Shown here piece after piece: positions 49,002 through 59,873 of a DNA stretch of 64,000 nucleotides; position 1 is the first letter of the stretch, and every line of letters starts with the position of its first letter. Source of the stretch: Rhizophagus irregularis (taxonomy: Eukaryota > Glomeromycota > Glomeromycetes > Glomerales > Glomeraceae). The position numbers and the translations under genes were made by a program. The stretch is from NCBI RefSeq assembly GCF_026210795.1, contig NC_089437.1, forward strand, positions 4,960,001 to 5,024,000, read 5' to 3'. Under the pieces are notes generated by a model. That model was not told the DNA's origin and did no database searches. It saw nothing but the letters and a program-made list of their open reading frames with translations.

Positions 49002-50003
49002 TTTTTTTTTGGACTAATCTTGATATATGAAAATTTATCAAATTATGATTATTAAATAATATAAATAATAACAACCAAAAAAAAAAACAAATAAACAAAA
49101 CCAAAAAAAAATAAAAAGAAAAAATAAAAAAAAATAAAAAAAATAAAAAAAAAAGAAAAAAAAATTTCAAAGTATCCGGTAAAAAAAACTTTAACCACTT
49201 AAAATATTAAAAAAATGCAGAATTTTTGTGTATTTATCTCGCTTTTAAAAAAAACATATAAGCTTATTTATTACTCTACTAGTATAGTACTCAAGTCACC
49301 CCGAGACTTTTTAAATCGGATATTATATTATTATTTTACGCGTTTTATGATTTTTTCCCTATCTTTTGATGGTTTTTATATTTTTAAAATTTTATATATT
49401 TATATTTATAGGTATTCCGTATTTTTCTATGTTTGAAAATTACAATTATATATATATATTTTTTTTCTTGTAATATTTTTTTTTTTCATAATTTTCATAT
49501 TTCGATTTTAAACTATTTCTATTAACTAAACGTATCTAACTAAGACGTATTCAGATACTTATTTTTTCGTCGATTATTTTTTTATTAACATCACGCTCCC
49601 CAAATTTCATTTTATATTTTTTTTTATTTGTTTTTCGCTTATTTTAAAATATTATTATTATAATCGTTAAAAAAAAGTTTAGGATTATATTTCATTGTTT
49701 TATTTCAATTGGATCAAATATTATAATATTATTTCGGATATTTTATTCTTTTTTTTTTTTATCCTTGTATTTCTCGTGTTGAAGAAAAAAAAATTTTTTT
49801 ATAAATAAAAGTTTTTGCGATTTGTATTAGGTATTAACCGATTTAATCATCTAATGGTTTTCACCTATTTAAAGGTCATATTAAAGAAAGTATTCCCATT
49901 TAGTAATTCTGAACTTAAAGAATTGGTATGAAATAAAATTACTGCTAGAGTTCTTAATTTAGTAATTCAGTCAAATTTGATTAACTATTCCAAATTTATA
50001 ATA

Positions 50004-50137
50004 CCGTATTTGCCCAAAATAAGCAATAAGTTTTTTGCACATAATGCCGGCCAAGTTTTGATAATGTGGGCCAAATTTGTTATAATGCGGGCCATGTTGC
50101 TTATTTTCGGTGATTGCTTATTTTTGGGCAAATACAG
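50004..50137. mobile_element. 134-bp TA-flanked MITE
   Basis: Inverted ends: left CCGTATTTGCCCAAAATAAG, right reverse-complemented CTGTATTTGCCCAAAAATAA, continuing to GCAAT. TA lies outside both ends (50,002-50,003 and 50,138-50,139). The near-palindromic structure explains overlapping open frames on both strands, which are not genes. Confidence 0.75.
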
Positions 50138-51299
50138 TATTAGAATGGCAATTTCAATAAATTTATAATTTCCCAAAATATATATAAAAGTGAAAAAGAG
50201 AAGGGCAAGATATAGGTAAAAAAGTAGTAATAAATATTACATATGTAATTAATAAATTATACCTAATACTTAAAAAACTAATTTTTAATATTTTTAACAT
50301 TATTGTCAATCTGGATGTGTCATTGCTATGCTTCTACACCTCAGCCATGAGTCTTACAGTACCTACAACACTTCATGGCTCAGCCATACCCTATATACTA
50401 CCTGGTTTTAGTATCCTGGGCTGTTCCTACTATTTTCCAACTCCTTTTATAAATACCCTTTTTTATTTCGTATTTACTATTTAGGACATTAGGGACACTA
50501 AGGATACTAGGGACAGATTACCAAAAAGCAGATAAAAACACGAATGGAATCAAAATCAGATAGAATTTCTATCCTTAGTACTGTCCTAAGTTCAAAAATC
50601 TTATGATAATACTAGGGACACCTTGGACAGCCCCTCAGACCTCAAAATCCAATTCAAGCTATGACTACCTTTTATATACTCACCTGGAACACCCAAGTAT
50701 GACCATCCTATTTTTTGAACCTAGGCCACTGAACTTAAGCCACCATAGTAAGTATTTCAGATCCTAAAATCTGATTTCTTCGCAATTTGTTAAAATGCTT
50801 CATTGCAAACCAAGTTAACAAGTAAGTCAGCAGGTAGATTACACTTCTTAATTAGCAGGTTGATTACCTTTATATGCAAGTGACTGTAGAAAGTGACTGT
50901 AGTGTGTAGGAAGTAAACAAGCGAGAAAACGAAACGTAATGAGCAAGTGTGTGTCCATACTTAACGTATTTAGACAAACATATTACTCTGACCTGCAATA
51001 GTTCCTAGAAGGTCTTTTAGATCCCGTAAGACTAACTTCATCCTGCCTCTCAGAAAAAATAAGTAATTAAACAATGGGTAAGCTATAAGTAACCTATAAG
51101 GATAAACAATACGTAACATGTATACGATAAATTTGCACGCAGTACTAATTCTTTGCTAAAGACCTTGGATTCGATCTTATAGACATCTATAAAATTTGTA
51201 AATGGATTCAAATGCAAGCTTCACCCCTCAATGGCCTTGACATAAGTAGTAGAAATAGTCAGAAACCTTCTGCTTGAAGAATTCAGAAAGCATCTCAAA

Positions 51300-51440
51300 A
51301 TAAACAGATTCTGGTATAACTATTGTAAAACTGAGTTGTGGAAGTGATATGAGAAAGCTGAAGCAGCATATGACAGGGCATTAGAAAGAAGGAAAAAAAC
51401 ACAGGATGCTCTTGGTCAATCATTTGGAAAAAAGGGTATT
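51300..51440 (+). pseudogene. Coding-like relic, family unknown
   Basis: One frame reads RFWYNYCKTELWK, a stop, then YEKAEAAYDRALERRKKTQD and ALGQSFGKKG. This is a charged, helix-favouring segment unlike the flanking low-complexity DNA. It looks like a broken coiled-coil-type coding piece. I cannot name the family. Confidence 0.35.
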
Positions 51441-52619
51441 AGAAATCATGAACTTTGACCCTTTTCCAATCCACATATTTTTAGCAAAATCCAAACCACT
51501 TAAGAGCTCGCTTTACCATATCATGCATTATTTTAGCATTCATTCTCTCTTTACAAGTCTTATGAAATGCGTTCCATTTGAGCTCACAAAATGTCATTGG
51601 TGACCTGTATCACCAGTGTGACCCTAAATCATGTCATCAAATTTGATTGGCTAACTAATATTTACAATTACGTCAGTCTTCAGTTATTTGTTATTATTTT
51701 CCCCTTTTTTTCGTTATTCTTTTTCCCTTTTTTTGTTTCCTTTTCTCTTTATTTTCGCTTTACTTGTTTTATTTTTTGACTTTTTTTTTATTTTATTTTC
51801 CTTTTCTCTTTTTTTATTTTATTTTCCTTTCCTTTTTTTCTTCTTTTTCATTTTTTTTTTGATATGTTTTTTCGTTCTTTCTTGCTATTTTTTGTTTTTT
51901 CTTTTTTTATTGGTCTTTAAATTCTTGCAGTTTTACAATTAAGGTACATCCTTTTTTTTCTTGCCTTTGTTTTTTAATTTGTTTTTTACTGACTCTCTAT
52001 ACTATTCTTTAACTCCTTTCTTTTCAACATTATGTAACACGATTTACTCTTAACTTTACAGGTTTTGTTATTATTTTGTTCTTTAACTCACTTATTCATA
52101 AGTTTCATTTTTAACCTTATTATAGGCTTTTTTTACATTGAGTATTTTTTTCTTTTTTTTCTTTTTTATTCTCTAGATTCTTGTTTTCATTATTCTTTAT
52201 TAACTATATTTTCTTTACTTTATACCACTCTTTGACTTCACAGGCTTTACTTTTCAATGTCATGAATTTTATTCTTTGATTTCATGGGTTTTATTATCAT
52301 TTAATTCTTCAACTTTTTTCGTGAGTTTTGTTCTTCATCTTGATTTTGTTTTTTATTCTGTTGTTGTCATTTTTTTTTGTGTATCAAAATTACTAGTTCT
52401 GTTAAAAATAAAATATAAATTTTACAATGTTTCTCTATTAGTAAACTTTAATTAAATGATTTTTAACTATACAGTATATCATTATTTTATTGCGTAAAAT
52501 TAAAAACTTTTTGCAAATTAAAGTGTTGCAAATTTTTTAACAAAAATAAAAAAGTTGACCAATCAAAATATAGTATAAAATCACATAATTAGGGTTACCA
52601 TGGCGATAGGGTCACTATA

Positions 52620-52800
52620 AACTAAAACCCTTATATTAAAATAGTGTATTTCGCATTTTTTTCTATTAAAATATTACTAAAATGATGTAAAAATTACCAT
52701 TTATTTGTTAAAATAGTACATTTTGCACTTTTTTATTAAAATATTAATAAAAAGGTGCGAACAGTGTTAATTTTTCGATAAAAAGTTACTGTATGAATGG
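52620..52800. repeat. Array B, left part (~82-bp palindromic units)
   Basis: About two units with ACCATTTATTTGTTAAAATA, a GTGCATTTCGCAC-type palindrome and TTTTTCTATTAAAATATTA. The same units in the same orientation resume at 56,545-56,715 beyond the inserted hAT element, so the array was interrupted by that insertion. Confidence 0.75.
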
Positions 52801-52913
52801 TGTACAATTTGTTATGTGGCAAAGTGGTATGGCTATATTACTATAATAGATACTGTAATACATATGCGTCCAATCACATAAGGATATTTCAAAATTTTTT
52901 GTGCACATACCAC

Positions 52914-55900
52914 TAGTGTTTGGATCTGGATAGAAATCGTCATCTGAATAAAATAAAAAAATTATCCAGTTTTTATCCGGGTTATCCGTATTGGATAAAA
53001 ATCTGGATATATCCAGATAAAAACTGAAATCCAGATAAATTTATATAAAAATTTTTTTTGTAGATCAGTTTTAACAGATAATTTTGTGGAACCTAATAAA
53101 TAAATTTCGTGGTACTTATTTGTGGCTTTTAATTAAATTCGTGGCAATTATTTAATTAATCATAAAAACAATAACATTTATTAATTAAAATCGTGGCATT
53201 TATTTAATTAAAATCATGGCATTATTTGATTAAATTGATGGCTTTAATTTGTGGCTTTATTTAAATTAAATTCGTGGCATTTATATGATTAAATTCATAG
53301 CATTTATTTGTTTAAATTCGTGGCATTTATTTGATTAATTAATGGTTTTAAATTTGTGCAAGGCTTTATTTAAATTAAATTCATAGCATTTATGTAATTA
53401 AATTCGTGGCATTTATATGATTAAATTTGTGGCATTTATTTGATTGAAATTTATACACATTTGTGCCAATTAAAATTTGCAAAATTTTATTAATTAAATT
53501 TTGATTTATGAATTATTTATTTTTTATCAAAATTAATCTAGCTCTAAGCCTTAATTGAAATAAATAAATAGTGCATTTATTTTCCATCTTTCTGGATTTT
53601 TTTTTATAATTTCATTTTATTGAATAAATAAAATAATTCATAAAATTATGGAAAATCAAAATTATATTGACTTAAGTGAAAATGAAGGTTCTAGTGATGA
53701 AATTGCAGAAATTACTCTAATACCATCAAGAAGAGGACGCCCTGCAAAATCATTTAAAATATTTGGAAAACAAAAAATGGCAAGTACTAGTAAAAAATCA
53801 GATCAAGAATCATTAACTGCATTTGAATCAACAAGTCAAATATTGAATGATTCAAATCCCTTTAAGCAAACTACTTCAAAATCAAAGCAACACAAATGGA
53901 AAGTAGTTGGGTATAGGATTATTTTGTTAGAAAGCAAAATGAAAATGGAGAGGTACATGCATATTGTCAGTTTATATCAGAAGATAGGGAAAAATGTTCA
54001 AAACACTATAAATATAATGGATCTACAGGAAATCTTAGTTACCATGCTATTAAACACGGAATTACACCACCTACAGAAAGTATTACATCTGAAAATAAAT
54101 CAATGCCAATTCGATCTACTATGTCCAATATTAATGGACAAAAAGAAAAAGAATTATCTACATTACGATGGATTCTTTTAACAACCCAACCACTTTCTAC
54201 TGTAACTAATAAGGCCTATATTGAGCATATGCATATTATTAATCCAATATTCACAGTTCCTGGAGCAAAAAAAATAAGAATGATGATTGCTCGTAGTTAT
54301 GGGTATAATAGAGATAAATTAAAGCTACTTTTAAAAACTGCTCAATCAATATTTTTAACTACTGATTTATGGTCTTCTTGTTCAAAACATGGATATTTGG
54401 GTTTAACAGCAACTTGGATCAATAAAGATTTTGAAATAATGGATGTTTTGCTTGAAATTTCTTATTTTCCAACCCCACATACTGCACAAGCAATTACTGA
54501 AGTAATCAAAAAAGATATTCAAAAATGGGAAATTGAAAGCCAAGTTATATCAATAACAGCAGATAATGAAGCTAATATAGTAGCTGCCATTCGAGATTTA
54601 GAACCAATTAAAAGACTCTCCTGTGCTGCCCATACCTTACAATTGGCAATTAATAAAGGTTTAAAGGTTGTAGAAGATTTAGTATCACGTGTGAAACAAT
54701 TAATCAATTTTTTTTCCACTTAAAAACAAATTGAAAGACTGATTAACGTTCAAAAAGACATTGGTTATGAAGAAACATACCATTTAATTCAAGATATATC
54801 TTACTAGGTAAATTTTTTACATTTAATTAATTACTATTCAATTAAATTTTAATATTTTATTATTATAATTTTAATTAAAATTTGATGTAATTTTACTTTA
54901 TTATTTAAGGTGGAACTCTTCTTATTTAGCATGGGATAGGCTTATTTTTCTTCAATATGCAGTACTTCAACTAAATATAAATTTGTCATGTTCTCTCAAA
55001 CCTGAAGAAAAAGCTGATGGTAATAGATTAAAAAAACTTATGTTAAAGGATAATGAATGGAAATTATTGGATGAATTATATAATATTTTAGCATCATTTG
55101 AAAAAACTACATGAGATTTTTCTGGAAGTACCTATATAACATTAAGTCAAATGTTCCCCATCATTACAAATCTTACAAATTCCTTAAAACTAGTTGATAA
55201 TTTACATGAGGAATATGAAGAACCTGATGATAATACCATTATATCTGATACAGAAGAGAATTTAACTAATCAGTCAACTGGAATAGATTATAATAATATT
55301 TCAGAAGTTTTAAAAAATGTAAAAAAAATATATATATATAGGTTAAAACACTATTGGTCAATGTTAGATGAGTTTGGCATTATGGCAGCACTTTTAGACC
55401 CACAATATAAAGATCTTAATTTTATATCTGATGAAAATATAAAAGTAAAAATTCATTCAAGTTTACAGATACAATATGATCAGTTGAAAAGAGAAATGCA
55501 ACAACAAATTGTACTCCACCATCACCCACAATTACACCAATTTCAACAATTTCAGCTGATACTAGTAGAAGTTCAACTCCCAGTACAAGATCTTTACATG
55601 AATATAGAGAGATGCGTGAAAAATCAATAAGAAAAGTATTTCAAACAACAGACAAATCTACTGCATCATTAACAATAGCTGATGAAATTACTACTTATTT
55701 TCTCTTGCCAGTTGCTAGAGAAAATAAAAATCCATTAAATTGGTGGAAGACTAAAAAAGAAATTTTTCCAATTCTTTCTATTATTGCACAAAAATACTTA
55801 GGAATTCCTACTACTTCTGTAGCTTCTGAGCAACTTTTTTCTGATGCAGTGAATTACATTACAGCAAAAAGAAGTTTATTGGATCCTAGTTTAGTAGAAA

Positions 55901-56462
55901 AAATGGTATTTTTAAAATGCAACATGCAAACTATGGATCATATTAATGTATTTCTACCAGATTTAGAAGCAGAAAATAATGATTTTGTGGAGGATGAGGA
56001 TGTATTAGAATAATTGATATTAAATTTATTTTTGTTAGTATTTTATTTTTATTATGTAAATGTTTTTAAATAAAGTGAATTTTACTTTTATTAAATAAAA
56101 TGATAAATCTTTTAGTAAGTTATATTTTTTTACTCTTTTATTGAATAATTCTATTCTAAACAGTATAAGATTTATTGTATTATATAAAATAAATTCTAAA
56201 TCATAATAAAATAATTTTATTAGACAAATAAATCTTTTTTTATTAATAAATCAATGATACAAATAGAATATTTTACACATAAAATGAAAATTAAAAGAAT
56301 AAAATAAAAATCAAAAAAAAATTTTTTTTTATCCAGATTTCAGATCAACCTGGATAATTTTTAACCAGTTTCTTATCCAGGTAAAAACCACAATTATCTG
56401 AATATCCAAAAAAAAATTATCTGGATATATCCAGTTGAATCCGGTTACGGATTCAAATACTA
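52914..56462 (+). mobile_element. hAT transposon 1 (3.55 kb) with perfect 8-bp target duplication
   Basis: The ends are an imperfect inverted repeat: left TAGTGTTTGGATCTGG, right reverse-complemented TAGTATTTGAATCCGT. They are flanked by an exact 8-bp duplication CATACCAC (52,906-52,913 and 56,463-56,470), diagnostic of hAT insertion. Subterminal regions hold many ATCCAGATAA/TTATCTGGATAT motifs in both orientations, probably transposase binding sites. Inside is a decayed transposase (separate entry). The host site lies within array B. Confidence 0.95.
53648..56013 (+). pseudogene. Decayed hAT transposase 1
   Basis: Plus-strand transposase relic in several frames. A BED-type zinc finger is spread over about 53,880-54,070 (Cys pair, then HAIKHG), with a frameshift near 53,910-53,940. 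The RNase-H-like core shows TTDLWSS (about 54,360) and ITADNEANIVAAI (about 54,555), which carry the first two catalytic acids. A TAA stop at 54,721 and a further shift precede a probable intron, 54,808-54,909 (GTAAAT...TTTAAG), after which WNSSYLAWDRL resumes. A TGA lies at 55,112 and another frameshift before about 55,515. The C-terminal hATC dimerisation domain is well kept (NWWKTKKEIFPIL, YLGIPTTSVASEQLFSDA). At least three frameshifts and two stops mean it cannot encode a working enzyme. Confidence 0.93.
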
Positions 56463-56544
56463 CATACCACACATCCTTTCTAAAAAAGGTATGCGCAAAA
56501 TTCTGATTATGTGCACTGCGAATATGCCGCACAGTGAAAAATAA

Positions 56545-56715
56545 ACACTGGGTGCAAAACTCACCATTTATTTATTAAAATTGTGTGTTTCACACTTTTT
56601 TCTATTAAAATATTAATAAAATGGTGTGAAATTCACCATTTTTTGTTGAAGTAGTGCATTTCGCACTTTTTCTATTAAAAAATATTAAAATAATACAAAA
56701 TGCATTAATTTTTGT
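56545..56715. repeat. Array B, right part
   Basis: Continuation of the ~82-bp units of 52,620-52,800 (CACCATTTATTTATTAAAAT, GTGCATTTCGCAC, TTCTATTAAAATATTAATAA) after the hAT insertion. Each unit has an AATGGTG...CACCATT palindrome and a GTGCnnnnnGCAC palindrome. Confidence 0.75.
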
Positions 56716-56724
56716 TACTATGTA

Positions 56725-56968
56725 TAAGGTTGCTTGCCGAAACCTAGGGGTTTAGGCAAGATAAAGTTTCGCCGAAAAGCGAAATTCTGCTGAAACTATA
56801 TTGAAGTTATATTAAAAAACTGTCGAAACTTTGGAAAAAGGCAAAACTGCCGAAACTTATTATAAATGCCAAAACTGCCGAAACTCTGCCGAAACTATAA
56901 TAAATCTATAGTAAAATTTTGACAAAACTAATTGTAGGATTTTGAAGAGGTTTAGACAAGCAACCTTA
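56725..56968. mobile_element. hAT-type MITE, copy 1 (244 bp)
   Basis: Inverted ends TAAGGTTGCTTGCC / TAAGGTTGCTTGTC with an exact 8-bp duplication ACTATGTA outside (56,717-56,724 and 56,969-56,976). The interior repeats CCGAAACT/GCCGAAACT words. No coding capacity. Copy 2 is at 59,205-59,401. Confidence 0.9.
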
Positions 56969-57448
56969 ACTATGTATAATTAATTACCAAAATCTGCAAT
57001 ATTGTAAATTTCAGAAATATATTATAGATCCTAATTTTTATTTACTACTATTAATATTATACAATTGATCAACATATAATGCAATATATTTATAAACTAT
57101 ACTAGAGCTCTGCAATCTGACCCAACAGATCAGGTAACTCAACAGGTTAACCTGAAATATTCAGGTCAAAAATCGAAATTATACCGCATGTAGGTCGGTA
57201 GGTCTAGTTGATACTCGACCTGACCTATTAATCTGACATATATTTGGATCAAATAAATTAAAAAATGCTGAAACTAATAATTCCAGTATTTTTGTATATA
57301 AAATCAAAAAAGAAACCGTCAGAACTAATGATTCTGGCATTTTTACATGTAAAATTGAAACAAAAATGCCAGAATTAATAATTTGGCATTTTTACATATA
57401 AAATTAAAATGAAAAATGCCAGAATTAATGATTTCAGCATTTTTATAT

Positions 57449-57605
57449 GGAGACCTGTCTAGCAAAACAAGGGGTTGGGACCAAAAAAATTTTTTTTGAG
57501 ATTTTATTATAATTGTAATTTTTAGTGAAATTGACATATAATTATCATATAAACTTAAAAATTTTTTTTTGAGACCAAATCCCTTGTTTTGCTAGACCAG
57601 TCCCC
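57449..57605. mobile_element. 157-bp inverted-repeat MITE inside array C
   Basis: Ends: left GGAGACCTGTCTAGCAAAAC, right reverse-complemented GGGGACTGGTCTAGCAAAAC, both continuing into AAGGG and an A-run; the similarity extends about 50 bp. ATAT lies outside both ends (possible 4-5 bp duplication ATAT(G)). No coding capacity. Superfamily not determined. Confidence 0.75.
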
Positions 57606-58004
57606 ATATGTAAAATCGAAAAAATACCAGAATTAATGATTCCAGTATTTTTACATATAAAATCAAAAAGAAAAACGTTAAAACTAATGATTCCAGCATT
57701 TTTACATATAAAATTGAAAAAAATACTAGAACTAATGATTCCAGTATTTTTACATATAAAATCAAAAAGAAAAATGCTAGAACCAATAATTTTGGCATTT
57801 TTACATGTAAAATTGAAAAAAAAACACCAAAACTATCAGTTTTAGCATTTTTACATGTAAAATCAAAAAGAAAAATGCTGGAACTAATAATTCTGGCATT
57901 TTTACATGTAAAATTGAAAAAAATGCTGAAACTATCAGTCTTGGCATTTTTATATATAAAATCAAAAAGAAAATGTTAGAACTAATAATTCCAGTGTTTT
58001 TATA

Positions 58005-58509
58005 GATGGTGGCCTAAATTATTCAGCTATGTGATTATCTCATCATTCAGTGATCCAAATTTGATGAATAAAGGCTTATTGGATATGTCTCATCAAAATG
58101 AGTCAAATGGTGGTTAGTTCATGTCTCTAGCATTGATAGTTCATGTGATAATTGCCAAAATGTCCAAATTTCTTTAAATTAAAAATTCTGGCTGGAATAC
58201 ATTTATGACTTTATTTCACCATCTAGTGATTCAAATCTGACAATTAAAGACTCATTGGATTTGGCTCATTGAGACGAATCTAATAATGACTAGTTAATGT
58301 TTTCAGGATCGATGGATGTGGAGATATATTTAAAAACAAGTTAGTGACTTTTTTGCAATTACCTCATGTCCTATTGGGGCTAGAAGTGCGAGCTGACCAC
58401 CATTCGATTCCTCTTAATGAAACAAATCCAATGAGTCTTTATTCATCAAATTTGAATCACTGGATAACGAAATAATCACAAGTGTTCAGATAATTTTAGC
58501 CACCCTCTG
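58005..58509. mobile_element. Tc1/mariner-like MITE inside array C (505 bp)
   Basis: Very long terminal inverted repeats (about 130 bp): the left half shares GTGATTAT, TCAGTGATCCAAATTTGATG and AATAAAG with the reverse complement of the right half, whose end reads CAGAGGGTGGCTAAAATTAT. TA flanks it at 58,003-58,004 and 58,510-58,511. A third, direct copy of the inner repeat (CTAGTGATTCAAATCTGACA) lies near 58,210. No coding capacity. The host position is a TATA in the array C unit. Confidence 0.85.
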
Positions 58510-59204
58510 TATATATAAAATTGATAAAAAATGCCAAAACTATCAGTTTTGGAAAATGAAAAATACCGGAACTAATGATTTCAGCATTTTTACATGTAAA
58601 ATTAAAAAAAATGCTAAAACTAATAGTTTTGGCATTTTTACATGTAAAATCAAAAGGAAAAATACCAGAACTAATGATTTTGGCGTTTTTACATGTAAAA
58701 TCAAAAAAATGCTGAAACTATCAGTTTTGGCATTTTTATATGTAAATCAAAATGAAAAATGCTAGAACTAATGATTCTGACATTTTTACATGTAAAATCG
58801 AAAAAAAATGCTGAAACCAATAGTTTCAGCATTTTTACATGTAAATCAAAATAAAAAATGCCAGAACTAATAATTCCAGCATTTTTACATGTAAAATCAA
58901 AAAAAAATGCTAAAACAAATAGTTTTAGCATTTTTATATACAGTATAAAACAAAAAGTAAAATGTTGGGACCTGACATTTTTTCAATAAAAATTAAAAAA
59001 AAATCATTTTTTTAATTAAAAACGTTGAACCTGACATTTTTTGTATAATTAATAAAAAAAAATATTACAAAACATTTTTTTACTTGAAATATTTAGTTTA
59101 ATAATAAAACTTCAGGTAATTCGAGTTACTCAAAGTGACCCAAATACTTTTAGATCAAATGGGTCAGGTCAGGTCAAAACGGTTTACCTGATCTGACCTG
59201 ACCT

Positions 59205-59401
59205 TAAGATTGCAGGCGAAACTCTATAGTAAACGCGAAACTTGACAAAACTATATTAAAATATTAATAAAAATTTAGTGAAACTTGACTATAAAAATCA
59301 TATGAAATAACAAAACTATAATAAACTCTTATAAAAAAATTGACGAAACTGAGGTTTAGATGTTTTGCCAAATTCAAAAACTAGTTTAGCTTGCAACCTT
59401 A
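59205..59401. mobile_element. hAT-type MITE, copy 2 (197 bp)
   Basis: Ends TAAGATTGCAGGCGAAACTC and, reverse-complemented, TAAGGTTGCAAGCTAAACTA match copy 1. Flanked by CCTGACCT and CCTGACTT (59,197-59,204; 59,402-59,409; 7/8). It sits in the right subterminal region of the 57,103-59,481 element, so it is younger than that element. Confidence 0.82.
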
Positions 59402-59617
59402 CCTGACTTGAAAAAAATTTTGGTTCAGGTTAACCAGATAACCTAAGTTACCTGAAACGACCTGACCTGTGTAAAATTCTAAATTATACGCAAATGTAAT
59501 ATGTAAGTTATTCCAAAATTGACCAATTTACACAAACTCAATTTATAGGTTTAAAAAGTAATTTCATATAAACTCTACACAAACCCATTTGTGAGTTATA
59601 TCAGTATTATTCAGGGT

Positions 59618-59745
59618 TAGTGTTCCAAAAAAATCTGATCTGATTTAGATCAAATCAAATCGGATTAGTAATTCACTCAAATCAGATCAGATTGGATTAG
59701 ATTCAAGCAGATCTGAATTGGATCCAGATCAGATCAGATTTGATT
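59618..59745. repeat. AGATCTGATC subterminal-type cluster
   Basis: Starts with TAGTGTTCCAAAAAAATCTG, then repeats TCTGATCTGATT/AATCAGATCAGATT about eight times in both orientations. This matches the end organisation of the hAT elements here. It may be the left end of an element whose core is array D and whose right end lies beyond the window. Confidence 0.5.
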
Positions 59746-59754
59746 TGATTAATG

Positions 59755-59873
59755 AAAGTTGAAAACGTTGCAAAACGTTTTTATAGTTAAGTTAATAGTT
59801 AAAAAACATTTCACAACATTTTTCTATTAAACGATCAAAAACTGTTGCGAAACGGTTTTTTATTTGTTAAATT
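59755..59873. repeat. Array D, left part
   Basis: The first one to two units of the array that resumes at 63,062. It includes AACGTTGCAAAACGTTTTTA and CTGTTGCGAAACGGTTTTTT. Interrupted by hAT transposon 2 at 59,874. Confidence 0.85.

Larger units (their letters stand above)
49002..52600. other. Gene-free sequence after the SDR gene
   Basis: A/T homopolymers to about 49.9 kb, then more balanced sequence at 50.3-51.6 kb with no intact frame, then T-rich low complexity (51.65-52.4 kb). A small MITE and a coding-like relic are listed separately. A possible short inverted-repeat element (GGGCTGTTCCTACTATT near 50,419; reverse complement of GGACAGCCCC near 50,628) is too imperfect to call. Confidence 0.5.
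57255..58970. repeat. Array C: ~50-bp palindromic satellite (about 20 units)
   Basis: Units of about 50 bp with the core GCCAGAACTAATGATTCCAG followed by CATTTTTACATGTAAAATC. Units alternate between variants ending AAAATTGAAAAAAA and AAAATCAAAAAGAAAA. Two inverted motifs per unit: AAATGCTGAAAC...GTTTCAGCATTT and TACATGTA. Open frames on both strands across the array (periodic AFLHIK-like peptides) are products of the repeat. Interrupted at 57,449-57,605 and 58,005-58,509. Confidence 0.92.
57103..59481. mobile_element. hAT-like element with a satellite core (2.38 kb)
   Basis: Left end TAGAGCTCTGCAATCTGACC; right end reverse-complemented TAGAATTTTACACAGGTCAG. Both ends continue into subterminal clusters of CAGGTCAGGT, TCAGGTAACT and GGTTAACCTGAA in inverted orientation. 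An 8-bp near-exact duplication flanks it (AACTATAC at 57,095-57,102; AATTATAC at 59,482-59,489; 7/8). Instead of a transposase, the interior is a ~50-bp satellite array, pierced by three smaller elements. It must have depended on a transposase elsewhere. Confidence 0.75.

Noticed and set aside
49977-50176. Pair of complementary open frames on both strands
   Set aside because: Explained by the near-palindromic MITE at 50,004-50,137.
57343-58931. Several open frames with periodic peptides on both strands
   Set aside because: The periodicity equals the ~50-bp satellite; they are repeat translations, not repeat proteins.
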